DNA from: Bacteroides caecigallinarum
GTDB lineage: Bacteria; Bacteroidota; Bacteroidia; Bacteroidales; Bacteroidaceae
Length of the DNA: 64,000 nt
NCBI RefSeq assembly: GCF_021530995.1
Contig: NZ_JADYTF010000001.1
Span: 1 to 64,000 of the forward strand
Reading direction: 5' to 3'
Position numbers and translations under genes: made by a program. Positions 27,662-36,321 of this stretch are shown piece by piece. The notes under the pieces are model-generated. The model had not been told where the DNA came from. It did no database searches and worked only from the letters and a program-made list of their open reading frames with translations. Position 1 is the stretch's first letter. Each line of letters begins with the position of its first letter.

Positions 27662-28277
27662 CATGATTGTTCTTCTGTTTTTTATGGCAGGTTGCATATT
27701 GGGAGTACTGGACATAATACCTCTCGACTTGCAGAAAAGCAACCTGTCAATGTATATACTGTATGCACTTATGCTGCAGGTGGGACTAAGCATAGGTTCG
27801 AGCAAGGATCTGAAGTCTATAGTAAAGGATATACGTCCCAAATATCTGCTCATACCTCTTGCCACTATTATCGGCACACTGCTGTTTTCGGCATTTGCCA
27901 GTCTGCTTCTTTCGCAATGGAGCATTTTCGACTGTCTGGCTGTGGGTAGCGGATTTGCCTATTATTCACTGTCTTCAATACTGATAACACAGTTCAAGGA
28001 AGCATCTCTCGGCATTCAGCTTGCTACGGAATTGGGAACCATAGCCCTTCTTTCGAATATCTTCCGCGAGATGATGGCTTTGCTGGGGACACCGCTGCTG
28101 GTGAAATATTTCGGCAAACTGGCACCTATATCAGCTGCCGGAGTAAACTCTATGGATGTAGTACTACCTATTATAACAAGGTATTCAGGAAAAGACATGA
28201 TTCCCGTAGCAATTTTCCACGGGATATTGATAGACCTTACGGTACCGTTTTTCGTATCATTTTTTTGCCGGCTTTAG
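27651..28277 (+). CDS. LysO-type exporter, C-terminal half
   Basis: 208 aa, six to seven membrane segments. Conserved LysO stretches: the duplicated LQVGLSIGSSKDLKS, which mirrors MGLSVGSNDRII in the N-terminal half, SGFAYYSLSSILI and the C-terminal AAGVNSMDVVLPIITRYSGK with VAIFHGILIDL. It begins inside the end of the N-half gene (11-base overlap, different frame), so the subunits are translationally coupled. The stop codon TAG lies in the loop of the terminator hairpin at 28267. Confidence 0.9.
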   Translation: MKGSMIVLLFFMAGCILGVLDIIPLDLQKSNLSMYILYALMLQVGLSIGSSKDLKSIVKDIRPKYLLIPLATIIGTLLFSAFASLLLSQWSIFDCLAVGSGFAYYSLSSILITQFKEASLGIQLATELGTIALLSNIFREMMALLGTPLLVKYFGKLAPISAAGVNSMDVVLPIITRYSGKDMIPVAIFHGILIDLTVPFFVSFFCRL

Positions 28278-28296
28278 TCATAAGCCGGCATTTTTT
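28267..28296 (+). terminator. Rho-independent terminator of the lysO genes
   Basis: GCCGGCTT (28267-28274) and AAGCCGGC (28282-28289) form a perfect 8-bp stem followed by six T. The stop codon of the second lysO gene lies in the loop. Confidence 0.9.
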
Positions 28297-28331
28297 ATAC
28301 CTGTTTGTACATAACAATCAAAAGGATTCAT

Positions 28332-28339
28332 TAAATTTG
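28332..28339 (+). promoter_or_regulatory. -7 promoter element for phoH
   Basis: TAAATTTG, exact TAnnTTTG, 41 bases upstream of the phoH ATG and downstream of the lysO terminator. Confidence 0.6.
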
Positions 28340-28380
28340 CAGAAAAATATACAAAACTAAAGGATATTGAATTTGACTGA

Positions 28381-29409
28381 ATGATAGAAAAACATATTGT
28401 ACTTGAAGATATCGATCCGGTTATCTTCTATGGCGTGAACAACGTCAACATGCAAATGATTAAAGCTCTGTTTCCCAAACTGAGGATAGTGGCTAGAGGA
28501 AATGTCATAAAGATAATGGGAGACGAGGAGGAAATGTGTGCCTTCGAAGAAGCTGTGACAGCACTGGAAAAACACTGCTCGATATACAATTCACTCAACG
28601 AGGAGGTTATTCTGGACATAGTAAAAGGCAAAAACACAAAAATAGAAAAGAACAGCGAGGCAATCGTGTTCAGCGTCACCGGAAAACCTATCATTCCGAG
28701 AAGTCCCAATCAGCTGAAACTGGTAAAGGATTTCGAAAAAAACGATATGATATTCGCCATAGGACCGGCCGGTTCGGGCAAAACTTATACCGCAATAGCT
28801 CTGGCTGTGAGAGCTCTCAAAAACAAGGAAATCAAAAAAATCATATTAAGCCGTCCGGCTGTAGAGGCAGGCGAGAAACTGGGATTCCTACCGGGAGACA
28901 TGAAGGACAAGATAGACCCGTATCTGCAACCGCTGTACGATGCTCTGCAAGACATGATTCCTGCCGCCAAACTGAAGGAATACATGGAACTGAACATCAT
29001 TCAGATTGCTCCTCTTGCATTTATGCGCGGACGTACGCTGAACGATGCGGTAGTAATCCTTGACGAAGCTCAGAACACTACCACTCAGCAGATAAAGATG
29101 TTCCTCACCCGTATGGGTATGAACACCAAGATGATTATCACTGGCGATATGACGCAGATTGACCTTCATTCGTCGCAGACATCAGGCTTGGTACAGGCAA
29201 TGAAAATCCTGAAAGGAGTGAAAGGCATCAGTTTCATAGAGCTTAACAAAAAGGATATCGTAAGACACAAACTGGTGACAAGAATTGTGGAGGCTTACGA
29301 GAAATTCGAGGAGAAAATAAAATCCGAGAAAGCGGAGAAAGCAAAAGCCGAAAAAGAAGAAAAGGACAAAGCTGAAAAAACAGAAAAGAAAGCTGCGTCA
29401 AAACAATAA
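28381..29409 (+). CDS. phoH: PhoH family ATPase
   Basis: 342 aa. N-terminal KH-like/PhoH-N region (1-100), then the PhoH P-loop ATPase core: Walker A GPAGSGKT at 128-135, DEAQNTT Walker B near 224, and GDMTQIDL sensor. PhoH proteins are cytoplasmic RNA-associated ATPases, linked in many bacteria to phosphate starvation and to RNA maturation with YbeY. The last 30 residues are almost only K, E and A, a charged tail not part of the conserved domain. It has its own promoter; purC follows after 39 bases. Confidence 0.93.
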   Translation: MIEKHIVLEDIDPVIFYGVNNVNMQMIKALFPKLRIVARGNVIKIMGDEEEMCAFEEAVTALEKHCSIYNSLNEEVILDIVKGKNTKIEKNSEAIVFSVTGKPIIPRSPNQLKLVKDFEKNDMIFAIGPAGSGKTYTAIALAVRALKNKEIKKIILSRPAVEAGEKLGFLPGDMKDKIDPYLQPLYDALQDMIPAAKLKEYMELNIIQIAPLAFMRGRTLNDAVVILDEAQNTTTQQIKMFLTRMGMNTKMIITGDMTQIDLHSSQTSGLVQAMKILKGVKGISFIELNKKDIVRHKLVTRIVEAYEKFEEKIKSEKAEKAKAEKEEKDKAEKTEKKAASKQ

Positions 29410-29448
29410 TGGAAACAACATATTTACTTCCTAAAATATATAGAAAAG

Positions 29449-30393
29449 ATGAGTAAAGCATTAACAAAAACAGACTTCAACTTTCCTGGTCAGAAGAGTG
29501 TTTACCACGGAAAAGTTCGCGATGTTTACAACATCAACGGTGAAAAATTAGTCATGGTTGCAACAGACCGTATCTCGGCATTCGACGTTGTATTGCCTGA
29601 AGGTATTCCTTACAAAGGCCAGATGTTGAACCAGATTGCAGCCAAATTCCTTGATGCTACAACTGACATCTGTCCAAACTGGAAACTCGCTACTCCGGAC
29701 CCAATGGTCACTGTAGGTGTAATGTGCGAAGGTTTCCCTGTAGAAATGATTGTTCGCGGTTATTTGTGCGGTAGCGCATGGCGTGCTTACAAGAGCGGTG
29801 TTCGCGAAATCTGCGGTGTGAAACTTCCTGAAGGTATGCGCGAGAACCAGAAATTCCCTACACCAATCATCACTCCTACCACTAAGGCTGAAATGGGTAT
29901 GCACGACGAAGATATCTCTAAAGAAGAAATCCTCGCTAAAGGTCTTGCTACTCCTGAAGAATATGCTACACTGGAGAAATATACTCTGGCTTTGTTCGAA
30001 CGCGGTACAAAGATAGCTGCAGAACGCGGTCTTATCCTCGTTGACACTAAATACGAATTCGGTAAGCACAACGGTCAGATTTATCTGATGGACGAAATCC
30101 ACACTCCTGACTCAAGCCGCTACTTCTACTCAGAAGGTTACGAAGAACGTTTCGAAAAAGGCGAACCTCAGAAACAGCTTTCTAAGGAATTCGTACGCGA
30201 ATGGCTGATGGCTAACGGCTTCCAGGGCAAGGAAGGACAGACTGTTCCTGAAATGACTCCGGAAATAGTAAACTCTATCAGCGAACGCTACATCGAACTT
30301 TACGAACACATCACTGGTGAAACATTCGTAAAGGCTGATACAGCAGAACTTGCATCACGCATCGAAAAGAACGTTACTGAATACTTGAAATAA
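29449..30393 (+). CDS. purC: Phosphoribosylaminoimidazole-succinocarboxamide synthase (SAICAR synthetase)
   Basis: 314 aa, the longer form common in Bacteroidota and eukaryotes (E. coli PurC is about 237). Recognisable: [26 protein letters not shown] in the ATP-binding N-terminus (split here by length), [16 protein letters not shown], and LVDTKYEFG ... [14 protein letters not shown]. It condenses CAIR with aspartate in de novo purine synthesis. Codon use is strongly skewed (Pro CCT, Gly GGT, Arg CGC), consistent with high expression. A GC-rich hairpin lies just after its stop. Confidence 0.95.
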   Translation: MSKALTKTDFNFPGQKSVYHGKVRDVYNINGEKLVMVATDRISAFDVVLPEGIPYKGQMLNQIAAKFLDATTDICPNWKLATPDPMVTVGVMCEGFPVEMIVRGYLCGSAWRAYKSGVREICGVKLPEGMRENQKFPTPIITPTTKAEMGMHDEDISKEEILAKGLATPEEYATLEKYTLALFERGTKIAAERGLILVDTKYEFGKHNGQIYLMDEIHTPDSSRYFYSEGYEERFEKGEPQKQLSKEFVREWLMANGFQGKEGQTVPEMTPEIVNSISERYIELYEHITGETFVKADTAELASRIEKNVTEYLK

Positions 30394-30401
30394 TTATGAC
30401 C

Positions 30402-30421
30402 GGGCGGGGCTTTTCCCGCCC
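30402..30421 (+). other. GC-rich hairpin between purC and menG
   Basis: GGGCGGG (30402-30408) and CCCGCCC (30415-30421) form a perfect 7-bp stem with a 6-base loop 8 bases after the purC stop. No U-tract follows, so it is not a typical terminator; it may act as a 3' stabiliser or partial attenuator before menG. Confidence 0.6.
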
Positions 30422-30461
30422 ATCATATATTCTATCCACAAATCCTACACTAACTCACAAG

Positions 30462-31202
30462 ATGTCAAACTATCCTCAAGAAAACATAAAACCCTATAAT
30501 CAGGACGAAAGCAAAGCTGTACAGGTAGAAAAAATGTTCGACAACATTGCCCCTACCTACGACAATCTGAACCATGTACTTTCGCTTGGTATTGACAAGA
30601 GCTGGCGACGCAAGGCCATCAATATGCTCAAGCCATACCGCCCTATGCACATGATGGACGTAGCTACAGGAACAGGCGATTTTGCCATACAGGCATGCCG
30701 TGTGCTTCAGCCGGAAGAGCTTATAGGTACCGACATCTCGGAGGGTATGATGAATGTGGGACGTGAAAAGGTAAAACAGTGTGGACTGGAAAGACAGATT
30801 TCCTTTGCCAAGGAAGACTGTACTTCACTCTCCTTCCCCGACAACAGATTCGATGCCATAACAGTGGCATTCGGGGTACGCAACTTCGAGAACCTTGACA
30901 AAGGTCTGACAGAAATGCACCGCGTTCTGAAAACAGACGGACATCTGGTCATATTGGAACTGTCCGAGCCGGAAACATTTCCGATGAAACAGCTTTATGC
31001 CATCTACTCGAAAGTCGTAATTCCTACAATCGGGAAATTACTATCGAAAGACAACAGTGCATACACATACCTGCCACAATCCATAAAGGCTTTTCCACAG
31101 GGAGAAGTAATGCAACAGATTCTATATAAGGCAGGTTTCAGCAAAGTGACATTCAAAAGACTTACATTAGGTATCTGTACACTCTACTTTGCGACAAAAT
31201 AA
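30462..31202 (+). CDS. menG: Demethylmenaquinone methyltransferase (UbiE/MenG family)
   Basis: 246 aa class I SAM-dependent methyltransferase. The start [13 protein letters not shown] at 30462 is chosen; the longer in-frame start would run through the GC-rich hairpin. Motif I is [15 protein letters not shown], with the family-specific [24 protein letters not shown] at the N-terminus and [20 protein letters not shown]. In an anaerobe that makes menaquinone, the last step of menaquinone synthesis is the expected reaction. aroE follows after 18 bases, so chorismate-derived quinone synthesis is represented twice in the run. Confidence 0.93.
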   Translation: MSNYPQENIKPYNQDESKAVQVEKMFDNIAPTYDNLNHVLSLGIDKSWRRKAINMLKPYRPMHMMDVATGTGDFAIQACRVLQPEELIGTDISEGMMNVGREKVKQCGLERQISFAKEDCTSLSFPDNRFDAITVAFGVRNFENLDKGLTEMHRVLKTDGHLVILELSEPETFPMKQLYAIYSKVVIPTIGKLLSKDNSAYTYLPQSIKAFPQGEVMQQILYKAGFSKVTFKRLTLGICTLYFATK

Positions 31203-31220
31203 CTTAAAATTTTTACTACA

Positions 31221-31964
31221 ATGAAGAAATTCGGCTTAATCGGTTACCCTTTGGGGCATTCTTTCTCAAAAAACTTTTTCAACGAGAAATTTCATTCGGA
31301 AAACATTGATGCAGAGTATGTAAATTTTGAGATTCCTACAATAGAGGATTTTAACAAAGTGATAAAGGCGAACCCTACTCTCTGCGGACTTAATGTGACT
31401 ATACCATACAAGGAGCAAGTTATAGGATATCTGGACGAACTTGACAAAGACGCCGCGGCAATAGGGGCAGTAAACGTGATAAAGATAGAGAGGAACAAGG
31501 GTAAGGTGAAACTTATAGGCTATAACTCTGATGTAATGGGATTTACACAGTCTATAGAATCGCTGCTTGAGCCACACCACAAGAAGTCCCTCATTTTAGG
31601 TACAGGAGGAGCATCGAAAGCCATCAACTACGGACTTCACAAACTGGGGCTTGAAACGAAATTCGTATCCAGATCGAAAAGAAACGAGAATACCATCACA
31701 TACGATGACATTACTCCGGAAGTGATGAAAGAATATAAGGTGATAGTGAACTGCACACCTACAGGTATGTATCCCAAGGCAGACGAATGTCCTAATATCC
31801 CATACGATTGTCTCACTCCGGAACACTTGCTCTACGACCTGCTTTACAATCCGGACACCACGCTATTTATGAAAAACGGTTCGGACAAAGGAGCAATAGT
31901 AAAAAACGGACTTGAAATGCTTCTGCTGCAGGCCTTCGGTGCATGGGAAATCTGGAACAAATAA
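31221..31964 (+). CDS. aroE: Shikimate dehydrogenase (NADP+)
   Basis: 247 aa, slightly shorter than E. coli AroE (272) but with all key parts: substrate-binding GYPLGHSFSKNFFN, catalytic Lys in NVTIPYKEQVI, Asp in GYNSDVMGF, and the nucleotide-binding LGTGGASKAINYGL. VNCTPTGMYP is also family-typical. It reduces 3-dehydroshikimate to shikimate in chorismate synthesis. It lies between menG and the hydrolase gene with gaps of 18 and 9 bases; these appear to be one transcript. Confidence 0.95.
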   Translation: MKKFGLIGYPLGHSFSKNFFNEKFHSENIDAEYVNFEIPTIEDFNKVIKANPTLCGLNVTIPYKEQVIGYLDELDKDAAAIGAVNVIKIERNKGKVKLIGYNSDVMGFTQSIESLLEPHHKKSLILGTGGASKAINYGLHKLGLETKFVSRSKRNENTITYDDITPEVMKEYKVIVNCTPTGMYPKADECPNIPYDCLTPEHLLYDLLYNPDTTLFMKNGSDKGAIVKNGLEMLLLQAFGAWEIWNK

Positions 31965-31973
31965 CATAAAAAA

Positions 31974-32924
31974 ATGAAACACAAGAAATTAATAATCAGC
32001 CTGGCAATCATTATCATTGTGATTGCAGGCGGACTGGTGGGCGGAAGTCTCTACATGATAGACTATTCTCTTCGCCCCGAAAACAGAGGTAAGGACCTGG
32101 CAGGTTCTGAAGCCTATATGCGAGACACCTATCCTCAGATAAACGGATGGCTGGACAGTCTTCAGGGAAACCAATTGCTGAAAGACACTTTCATCACCGC
32201 ACCGGACGGAATCAGGCTGCATGCTTATTATGCATACGCATCACGCCCTACAAAAAAGACAGCGGTTATAGTACATGGATATACAGACAGTGCCATAAGA
32301 ATGTTCCACATCGGGTATATGTACAATCAGTCATTGGACTACAACATCATAATCCCTGACCTGAGATACACCGGACTGAGCGGAGGCGATGCCATACAGA
32401 TGGGCTGGCTGGACCGTCTTGACGTAAAGGAATGGATAAACCTGACTCCGGGAATTTTCGGCGACTCTATCCAGGCTGTTGTACACGGAATATCAATGGG
32501 GGCAGCCACTACGATGATGACCTCGGGCGAAGTATTGCCTGAATATATCAGATGTTTTGTAGAGGACTGCGGATATACCAGCGTTTGGGAACAGTTCAAA
32601 AAGGAGCTTAAAGAGCAGTTCAACCTTCCGGCATTCCCGCTGCTATATACTGCCAGCTGGATTTGCGAACTTCAGAACGGATGGAATTTCCACGAAGCAT
32701 CGGCTATAGAACAAGTAAAGAAATGCAAGAAACCGATGTTCTTCATACACGGCGACAAAGATGATTTCGTTCCTACATACATGGTGAACGAAGTATATGC
32801 CGCGAAATCAGAGCCGAAAGAAATATGGCTCGTGCCAGAAACCGACCATGCCACATCGTATAAAAACTATCCTGAAGAATATACAAAGAGGGTAAAAGCG
32901 TTTACTGAAAAGTATATCAACTGA
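31974..32924 (+). CDS. Membrane-anchored alpha/beta hydrolase
   Basis: 316 aa. A single N-terminal hydrophobic helix (about 5-28) looks like an uncleaved anchor. The alpha/beta hydrolase core follows: oxyanion loop VHGYTDSA, nucleophile elbow GISMG with S174, acid in HGDKDDFVP and His in TDHATSY. This resembles the BAAT/serine aminopeptidase S33-like YfhR group (single-TM hydrolases facing the periplasm). Substrate unknown. It is the last gene of the phoH-purC-menG-aroE run; a phased palindrome array follows 31 bases after its stop. Confidence 0.88.
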   Translation: MKHKKLIISLAIIIIVIAGGLVGGSLYMIDYSLRPENRGKDLAGSEAYMRDTYPQINGWLDSLQGNQLLKDTFITAPDGIRLHAYYAYASRPTKKTAVIVHGYTDSAIRMFHIGYMYNQSLDYNIIIPDLRYTGLSGGDAIQMGWLDRLDVKEWINLTPGIFGDSIQAVVHGISMGAATTMMTSGEVLPEYIRCFVEDCGYTSVWEQFKKELKEQFNLPAFPLLYTASWICELQNGWNFHEASAIEQVKKCKKPMFFIHGDKDDFVPTYMVNEVYAAKSEPKEIWLVPETDHATSYKNYPEEYTKRVKAFTEKYIN

Positions 32925-32955
32925 TACAAATCATTGAATATCTATAAAAAGAAAG

Positions 32956-33041
32956 CGTTACACGTTCGTGTTCCGCCCGAAACACGAACGCGCAACGCGC
33001 GCGACACGAACGTGTTCCGAGCAGAACACGTTCGTGTAACG
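32956..33041. repeat. 86-bp phased palindrome array (4 x 20 bp, ACACG family)
   Basis: Units CGTTACACGTTCGTGTTCCG, CGAAACACGAACGCGCAACG, CGCGACACGAACGTGTTCCG and CAGAACACGTTCGTGTAACG, with spacers CC, CG and AG. Centres at 32965.5, 32987.5, 33009.5 and 33031.5, a 22-bp period, with intermediate dyads at the spacers. Unit 1 is nearly the reverse complement of unit 4. It lies between the converging hydrolase and nadE genes. Same geometry and length as 18573-18658 and 43968-44053. Confidence 0.85.
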
Positions 33042-33057
33042 GCATTTATGCCGTTAC
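33036..33057 (+). terminator. Hairpin sharing the last arm of the phased array
   Basis: GTAACGGCA (33036-33044) and TGCCGTTAC (33049-33057) form a perfect 9-bp stem with a TTTA loop, followed by GTTTTAC. It is a weak terminator candidate for the hydrolase transcript. Confidence 0.45.
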
Positions 33058-33090
33058 GTTTTACATCATGCAATTAAGAATCTGACAATA

Positions 33091-35028
33091 TTATCCTACA
33101 AGTTCCTCACATTCCTTGAGCCACATTGCCGCACTTGCATCACTCGGCATACGCCAATCGCCTCTAGGACTGAGTGATACGGAACCGACCTTAGGTCCGT
33201 CAGGAAGACATGAACGCTTGAACTGCTGGTTGAAGAAACGGCGGCAGAAGTTTGTGAGCCATTTCTTTATAGTAGTACTATCGTATGTTCCTCTGAAAGC
33301 AATCTCTGCAAGATAGAAAATCTTTGCCGGACGCATTCCGAATCTTAGGAAATAATACAGGAAGAAGTCGTGAAGTTCATACGGACCTACCAGGTCTTCA
33401 GTCTTCTGCTTGATATTTCCGTTTTCGTCGGCAGGAATAAGCTCCGGACTAATCGGCGTATCAATAATATCAAGCAGCGTGTTGCGTGATATCACGTCTA
33501 CACCAGTCTGAGCCACCCAGTTTACAAGATAACGTACCAGCGTCTTAGGGATGCTGGCATTAACACCATACATAGACATGTGGTCGCCATTATAAGTAGC
33601 CCATCCGAGAGCAAGTTCAGACAAATCCCCCGTACCAATCACCAGACCGCCAATCTTGTTGGCATAGTCCATAAGGATTTGTGTACGTTCGCGAGCCTGA
33701 CCGTTTTCGTATGTGACATCATGAACAGACATATCGTGCTCAATATCCTTAAAGTGCTGTATGCAGGCGTCCTTGATACTTATCTCTTTGGTAGTGACCT
33801 GAAGAGAACTCATCAGGGTAAGGGCATTATTGTATGTACGGTCCGTCGTTCCGAATCCCGGCATTGTGATACCTACTATACCCTTGCGCGGCAATCCAAG
33901 CTTGTCGAAGGTCTTTACACACACAAGAAGAGCCAATGTAGAATCCAGACCTCCGGATATTCCTACTACCACAGTCTTACAATTGGTGTGCACAAGTCGT
34001 TTTGCAAGTCCTGCCACCTGAATGGAAAATATCTCCTCGCATCTTTCGTCAAGAAGCTTTCCGCCTGCAGGAACAAACGGATGAGGATCGACATATCTTG
34101 TAAGCGAGAGTTCGCGACTGTTTACAAGTTCAGTCTGAAGATGCTGTACGTCCGCAGAAGAGTATGCCCTGACACTGGCTGCAAATGTGGTATTTACAAG
34201 GCGCTCACCACGCAGACGTTCCACATCTATCTCGCTGGTTACTAACTGCGCATTGAAAGAAAAGCGTTCAGCCTCAGCAAGCAAGGCTCCATTCTCATAA
34301 ATAAGCGCATTGCCGGCAAACACCACATCTGTGGTAGACTCGCCAAAACCGCTTGAAGCGAAAACATATCCTGCCAGACAGCGTGCAGACTGCTGTGCGA
34401 GCAATGAACGCAGATACTGATGCTTTGCTATGTTCTCTGTATCGGCAGACATATTGAATATTATCTCTGCTCCCTTCAGCACAAGTTCAGAGCTTGGAGG
34501 TACTGGAGCCCATACATCCTCGCAGATTTCTATTCCGAAACATGTGTCCGACGTATCGAAAAGCAGGTTCTTGCCAAACGGTGCAATCTGTCCGCAAAGT
34601 CTTACTGAAGAAACTCCTGCATAAGTGAGCGACGACGCGAACCATCTCTGCTCATAAAATTCCTTATAATTGGGAAGATAAGTTTTAGGCACTACTCCAA
34701 GAATCTTTCCTTTCTGAAAGACTACAGCACAATTGGCCAAAGTAGAATTGACCACTACCGGCATGCCTACTATAGATATAATATCCAGTTGGCGTGTATT
34801 GTTCATCACCTGCATCAAAGCCATTTCAGCCTGTTCAATAAGCAGTTTATGCGAAAACAGATCGCCACATGAATATCCCGTAAGGTTCAGTTCGGGGAAA
34901 ATCACAATCTGCACACCCTTGCCGTCAGCCACCATAATCTGTGTCTCGGTCTGCTGTGCATTGAATTTACAGTCGGCCACCTTTACCGTCGGAATGGCAG
35001 CCGCCACTTTTACAAAACCAAATTTCAT
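33091..35028 (-). CDS. nadE: Glutamine-dependent NAD+ synthase
   Basis: 645 aa from MKFGFVKVAA. N-terminal nitrilase-type glutaminase with the triad E46 (FPELNLTG), K115 (VPKTYLPN) and C169 (IEICEDVW); C-terminal NAD synthetase with the ATP loop SGGLDS at 358-363. It converts nicotinic acid adenine dinucleotide to NAD+ using ammonia channelled from glutamine. The longer in-frame start at 35085 is rejected because the -7 element TATTTTTG lies at 35060-35067, inside that extension. All catalytic residues are intact. Single-gene transcript, converging on the hydrolase gene across a palindrome array. Confidence 0.95.
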   Translation of the reverse strand: MKFGFVKVAAAIPTVKVADCKFNAQQTETQIMVADGKGVQIVIFPELNLTGYSCGDLFSHKLLIEQAEMALMQVMNNTRQLDIISIVGMPVVVNSTLANCAVVFQKGKILGVVPKTYLPNYKEFYEQRWFASSLTYAGVSSVRLCGQIAPFGKNLLFDTSDTCFGIEICEDVWAPVPPSSELVLKGAEIIFNMSADTENIAKHQYLRSLLAQQSARCLAGYVFASSGFGESTTDVVFAGNALIYENGALLAEAERFSFNAQLVTSEIDVERLRGERLVNTTFAASVRAYSSADVQHLQTELVNSRELSLTRYVDPHPFVPAGGKLLDERCEEIFSIQVAGLAKRLVHTNCKTVVVGISGGLDSTLALLVCVKTFDKLGLPRKGIVGITMPGFGTTDRTYNNALTLMSSLQVTTKEISIKDACIQHFKDIEHDMSVHDVTYENGQARERTQILMDYANKIGGLVIGTGDLSELALGWATYNGDHMSMYGVNASIPKTLVRYLVNWVAQTGVDVISRNTLLDIIDTPISPELIPADENGNIKQKTEDLVGPYELHDFFLYYFLRFGMRPAKIFYLAEIAFRGTYDSTTIKKWLTNFCRRFFNQQFKRSCLPDGPKVGSVSLSPRGDWRMPSDASAAMWLKECEELVG

Positions 35029-35059
35029 ATAATTTGTTATATATAATGTATAGTCTGTG

Positions 35060-35067
35060 CAAAAATA
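35060..35067 (-). promoter_or_regulatory. -7 promoter element for nadE
   Basis: Reads TATTTTTG on the minus strand (exact TAnnTTTG), 31 bases upstream of the ATG at 35028. It decides the start codon. Confidence 0.6.
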
Positions 35068-35153
35068 CAAATTATTCCTTTGCACAGCAGTTAAGTTAAA
35101 AGTAAAAAAAACAAAAAAGTAAGTTTGGAACTTGTAGTTTAGAAAAAAGTTTG

Positions 35154-35161
35154 TATCTTTG
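35154..35161 (+). promoter_or_regulatory. -7 promoter element for the perR-like gene
   Basis: TATCTTTG, exact consensus, with a TTG (35132-35134) 19 bases upstream as the -33 element, and the ATG 43 bases downstream. Confidence 0.65.
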
Positions 35162-35204
35162 CCATTGAAATAAAATTGTAATAATTACAGAATTGAAAGA
35201 GAGT

Positions 35205-35627
35205 ATGAACGTTTACGAATATTTGCTTAGTTACGACATCAAGCCATCCGTACAACGCATCGCAATCATGGACTATCTGATGAAGCACCACACTCATCCT
35301 TGTATTGATGAGATTTATATGGCACTTCACGATGATATTCCTACCCTTTCAAAAACAACTGTATATAACACGCTGAAGTTGTTTGTTGAACATGGAGCCG
35401 CAAAGATGCTAACGATAGACGAGCGCAACGCTTGTTTTGATGGTGACACATCGGCACATGCACATTTCCAGTGCAAATGCTGCGGTAAGATTTTCGATAT
35501 GCCTATGCATATCAACGAAAAAGCCATGAATGACATGGCAGACAAAGGATTCAGCGTTGAAGAGGTACACAACTATTACAAAGGTGTTTGCCCAGACTGC
35601 AAAAAGAATAATTCCGACAAAAATTAA
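35205..35627 (+). CDS. Fur/PerR-family transcriptional regulator
   Basis: 140 aa from MNVYEYLLSY; a TTG 12 bases upstream is in frame but less likely. Winged helix at about 1-75 (QRIAIMDYL, LSKTTVYNTLKLF), then the dimerisation domain with HAHFQCKCCGKIFD and a C-terminal CPDCKK: two CxxC pairs for structural zinc. Fur proteins respond to iron and PerR to peroxide. The rubrerythrin gene 49 bases downstream, a typical PerR target, favours PerR. If so it would repress itself and rubrerythrin until peroxide oxidises its metal site (inference). Confidence 0.87.
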   Translation: MNVYEYLLSYDIKPSVQRIAIMDYLMKHHTHPCIDEIYMALHDDIPTLSKTTVYNTLKLFVEHGAAKMLTIDERNACFDGDTSAHAHFQCKCCGKIFDMPMHINEKAMNDMADKGFSVEEVHNYYKGVCPDCKKNNSDKN

Positions 35628-35676
35628 AATCGGATTACAAAATATTAATTTAACAACTAACTAACTTATTACTATT

Positions 35677-36228
35677 ATGAAGAAATTTATTTGTACAGTA
35701 TGTGGTTACATCCACGAAGGTGATTCAGCTCCTGAAAAGTGTCCATTGTGTAAGGCTCCAGCTTCTAAGTTCAACGAAATGGTTGAAACAGAAGGCGGTC
35801 TTGAATTCGTTGACGAACACGTTATCGGTGTAGCTAAAGGTTGCGACGAAGAAATGATTAAAGACCTTAACAACCACTTCATGGGCGAATGTACAGAAGT
35901 AGGTATGTACTTGGCAATGAGCCGTCAGGCTGACCGCGAAGGCTATCCAGAAGTAGCTGAAGCTTTCAAACGTTACGCTTGGGAAGAAGCTGAACATGCT
36001 GCTAAGTTCGCTGAACTTCTTGGTGACTGCGTATGGGATACTAAGACTAACCTGGAAAAGCGTATGAACGCTGAAAGCGGTGCTTGCGCTGACAAGAAAC
36101 GTATCGCTACTCGTGCTAAAGCTCTTAACCTTGACGCTATCCACGATACAGTTCACGAAATGGCTAAGGACGAAGCTCGTCACGGAAAAGGTTTCGAAGG
36201 TTTGTACAACAGATACTTCAAGAAATAA
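35677..36228 (+). CDS. Rubrerythrin with N-terminal rubredoxin domain (reverse rubrerythrin)
   Basis: 183 aa. Rubredoxin-type Fe(Cys)4 centre at the N-terminus ([20 protein letters not shown], residues about 6-25), then a four-helix ferritin-like diiron domain with [15 protein letters not shown] and DEARHGKGF supplying Glu/His ligands. Classical rubrerythrins have the rubredoxin at the C-terminus; this order is that of reverse rubrerythrins, NADH-linked peroxide reductases of anaerobes. Codon use is extremely biased (GCT, GGT, GAA, AAG), indicating very high expression. It follows the PerR-like gene and ends at a strong terminator. Confidence 0.93.
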   Translation: MKKFICTVCGYIHEGDSAPEKCPLCKAPASKFNEMVETEGGLEFVDEHVIGVAKGCDEEMIKDLNNHFMGECTEVGMYLAMSRQADREGYPEVAEAFKRYAWEEAEHAAKFAELLGDCVWDTKTNLEKRMNAESGACADKKRIATRAKALNLDAIHDTVHEMAKDEARHGKGFEGLYNRYFKK

Positions 36229-36250
36229 TTTACTATTACAGAATAGGTTT

Positions 36251-36288
36251 ATGCCAGGCATATCGAAGGATATGTCTGGTATTTTTTT
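36251..36288 (+). terminator. Rho-independent terminator of the rubrerythrin gene
   Basis: Arms 36251-36264 and 36269-36282 (ATGCCAGGCATATC, loop GAAG, GATATGTCTGGTAT) pair along 14 positions with G-U pairs allowed, followed by seven T. Confidence 0.88.
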
Positions 36289-36321
36289 ATTATCACATCA
36301 AAAAAAAGGAATAAGTCAGAA

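Noticed and set aside
30396-30461. Longer start for menG
   Set aside because: The extension translates the GC-rich hairpin after purC and lacks family similarity; the conserved N-terminus starts at 30462.
33580-34245. 221-codon open frame on the plus strand
   Set aside because: It lies antisense inside nadE, whose catalytic motifs are intact on the minus strand. The translated product is rich in C, H and Y and has no family.
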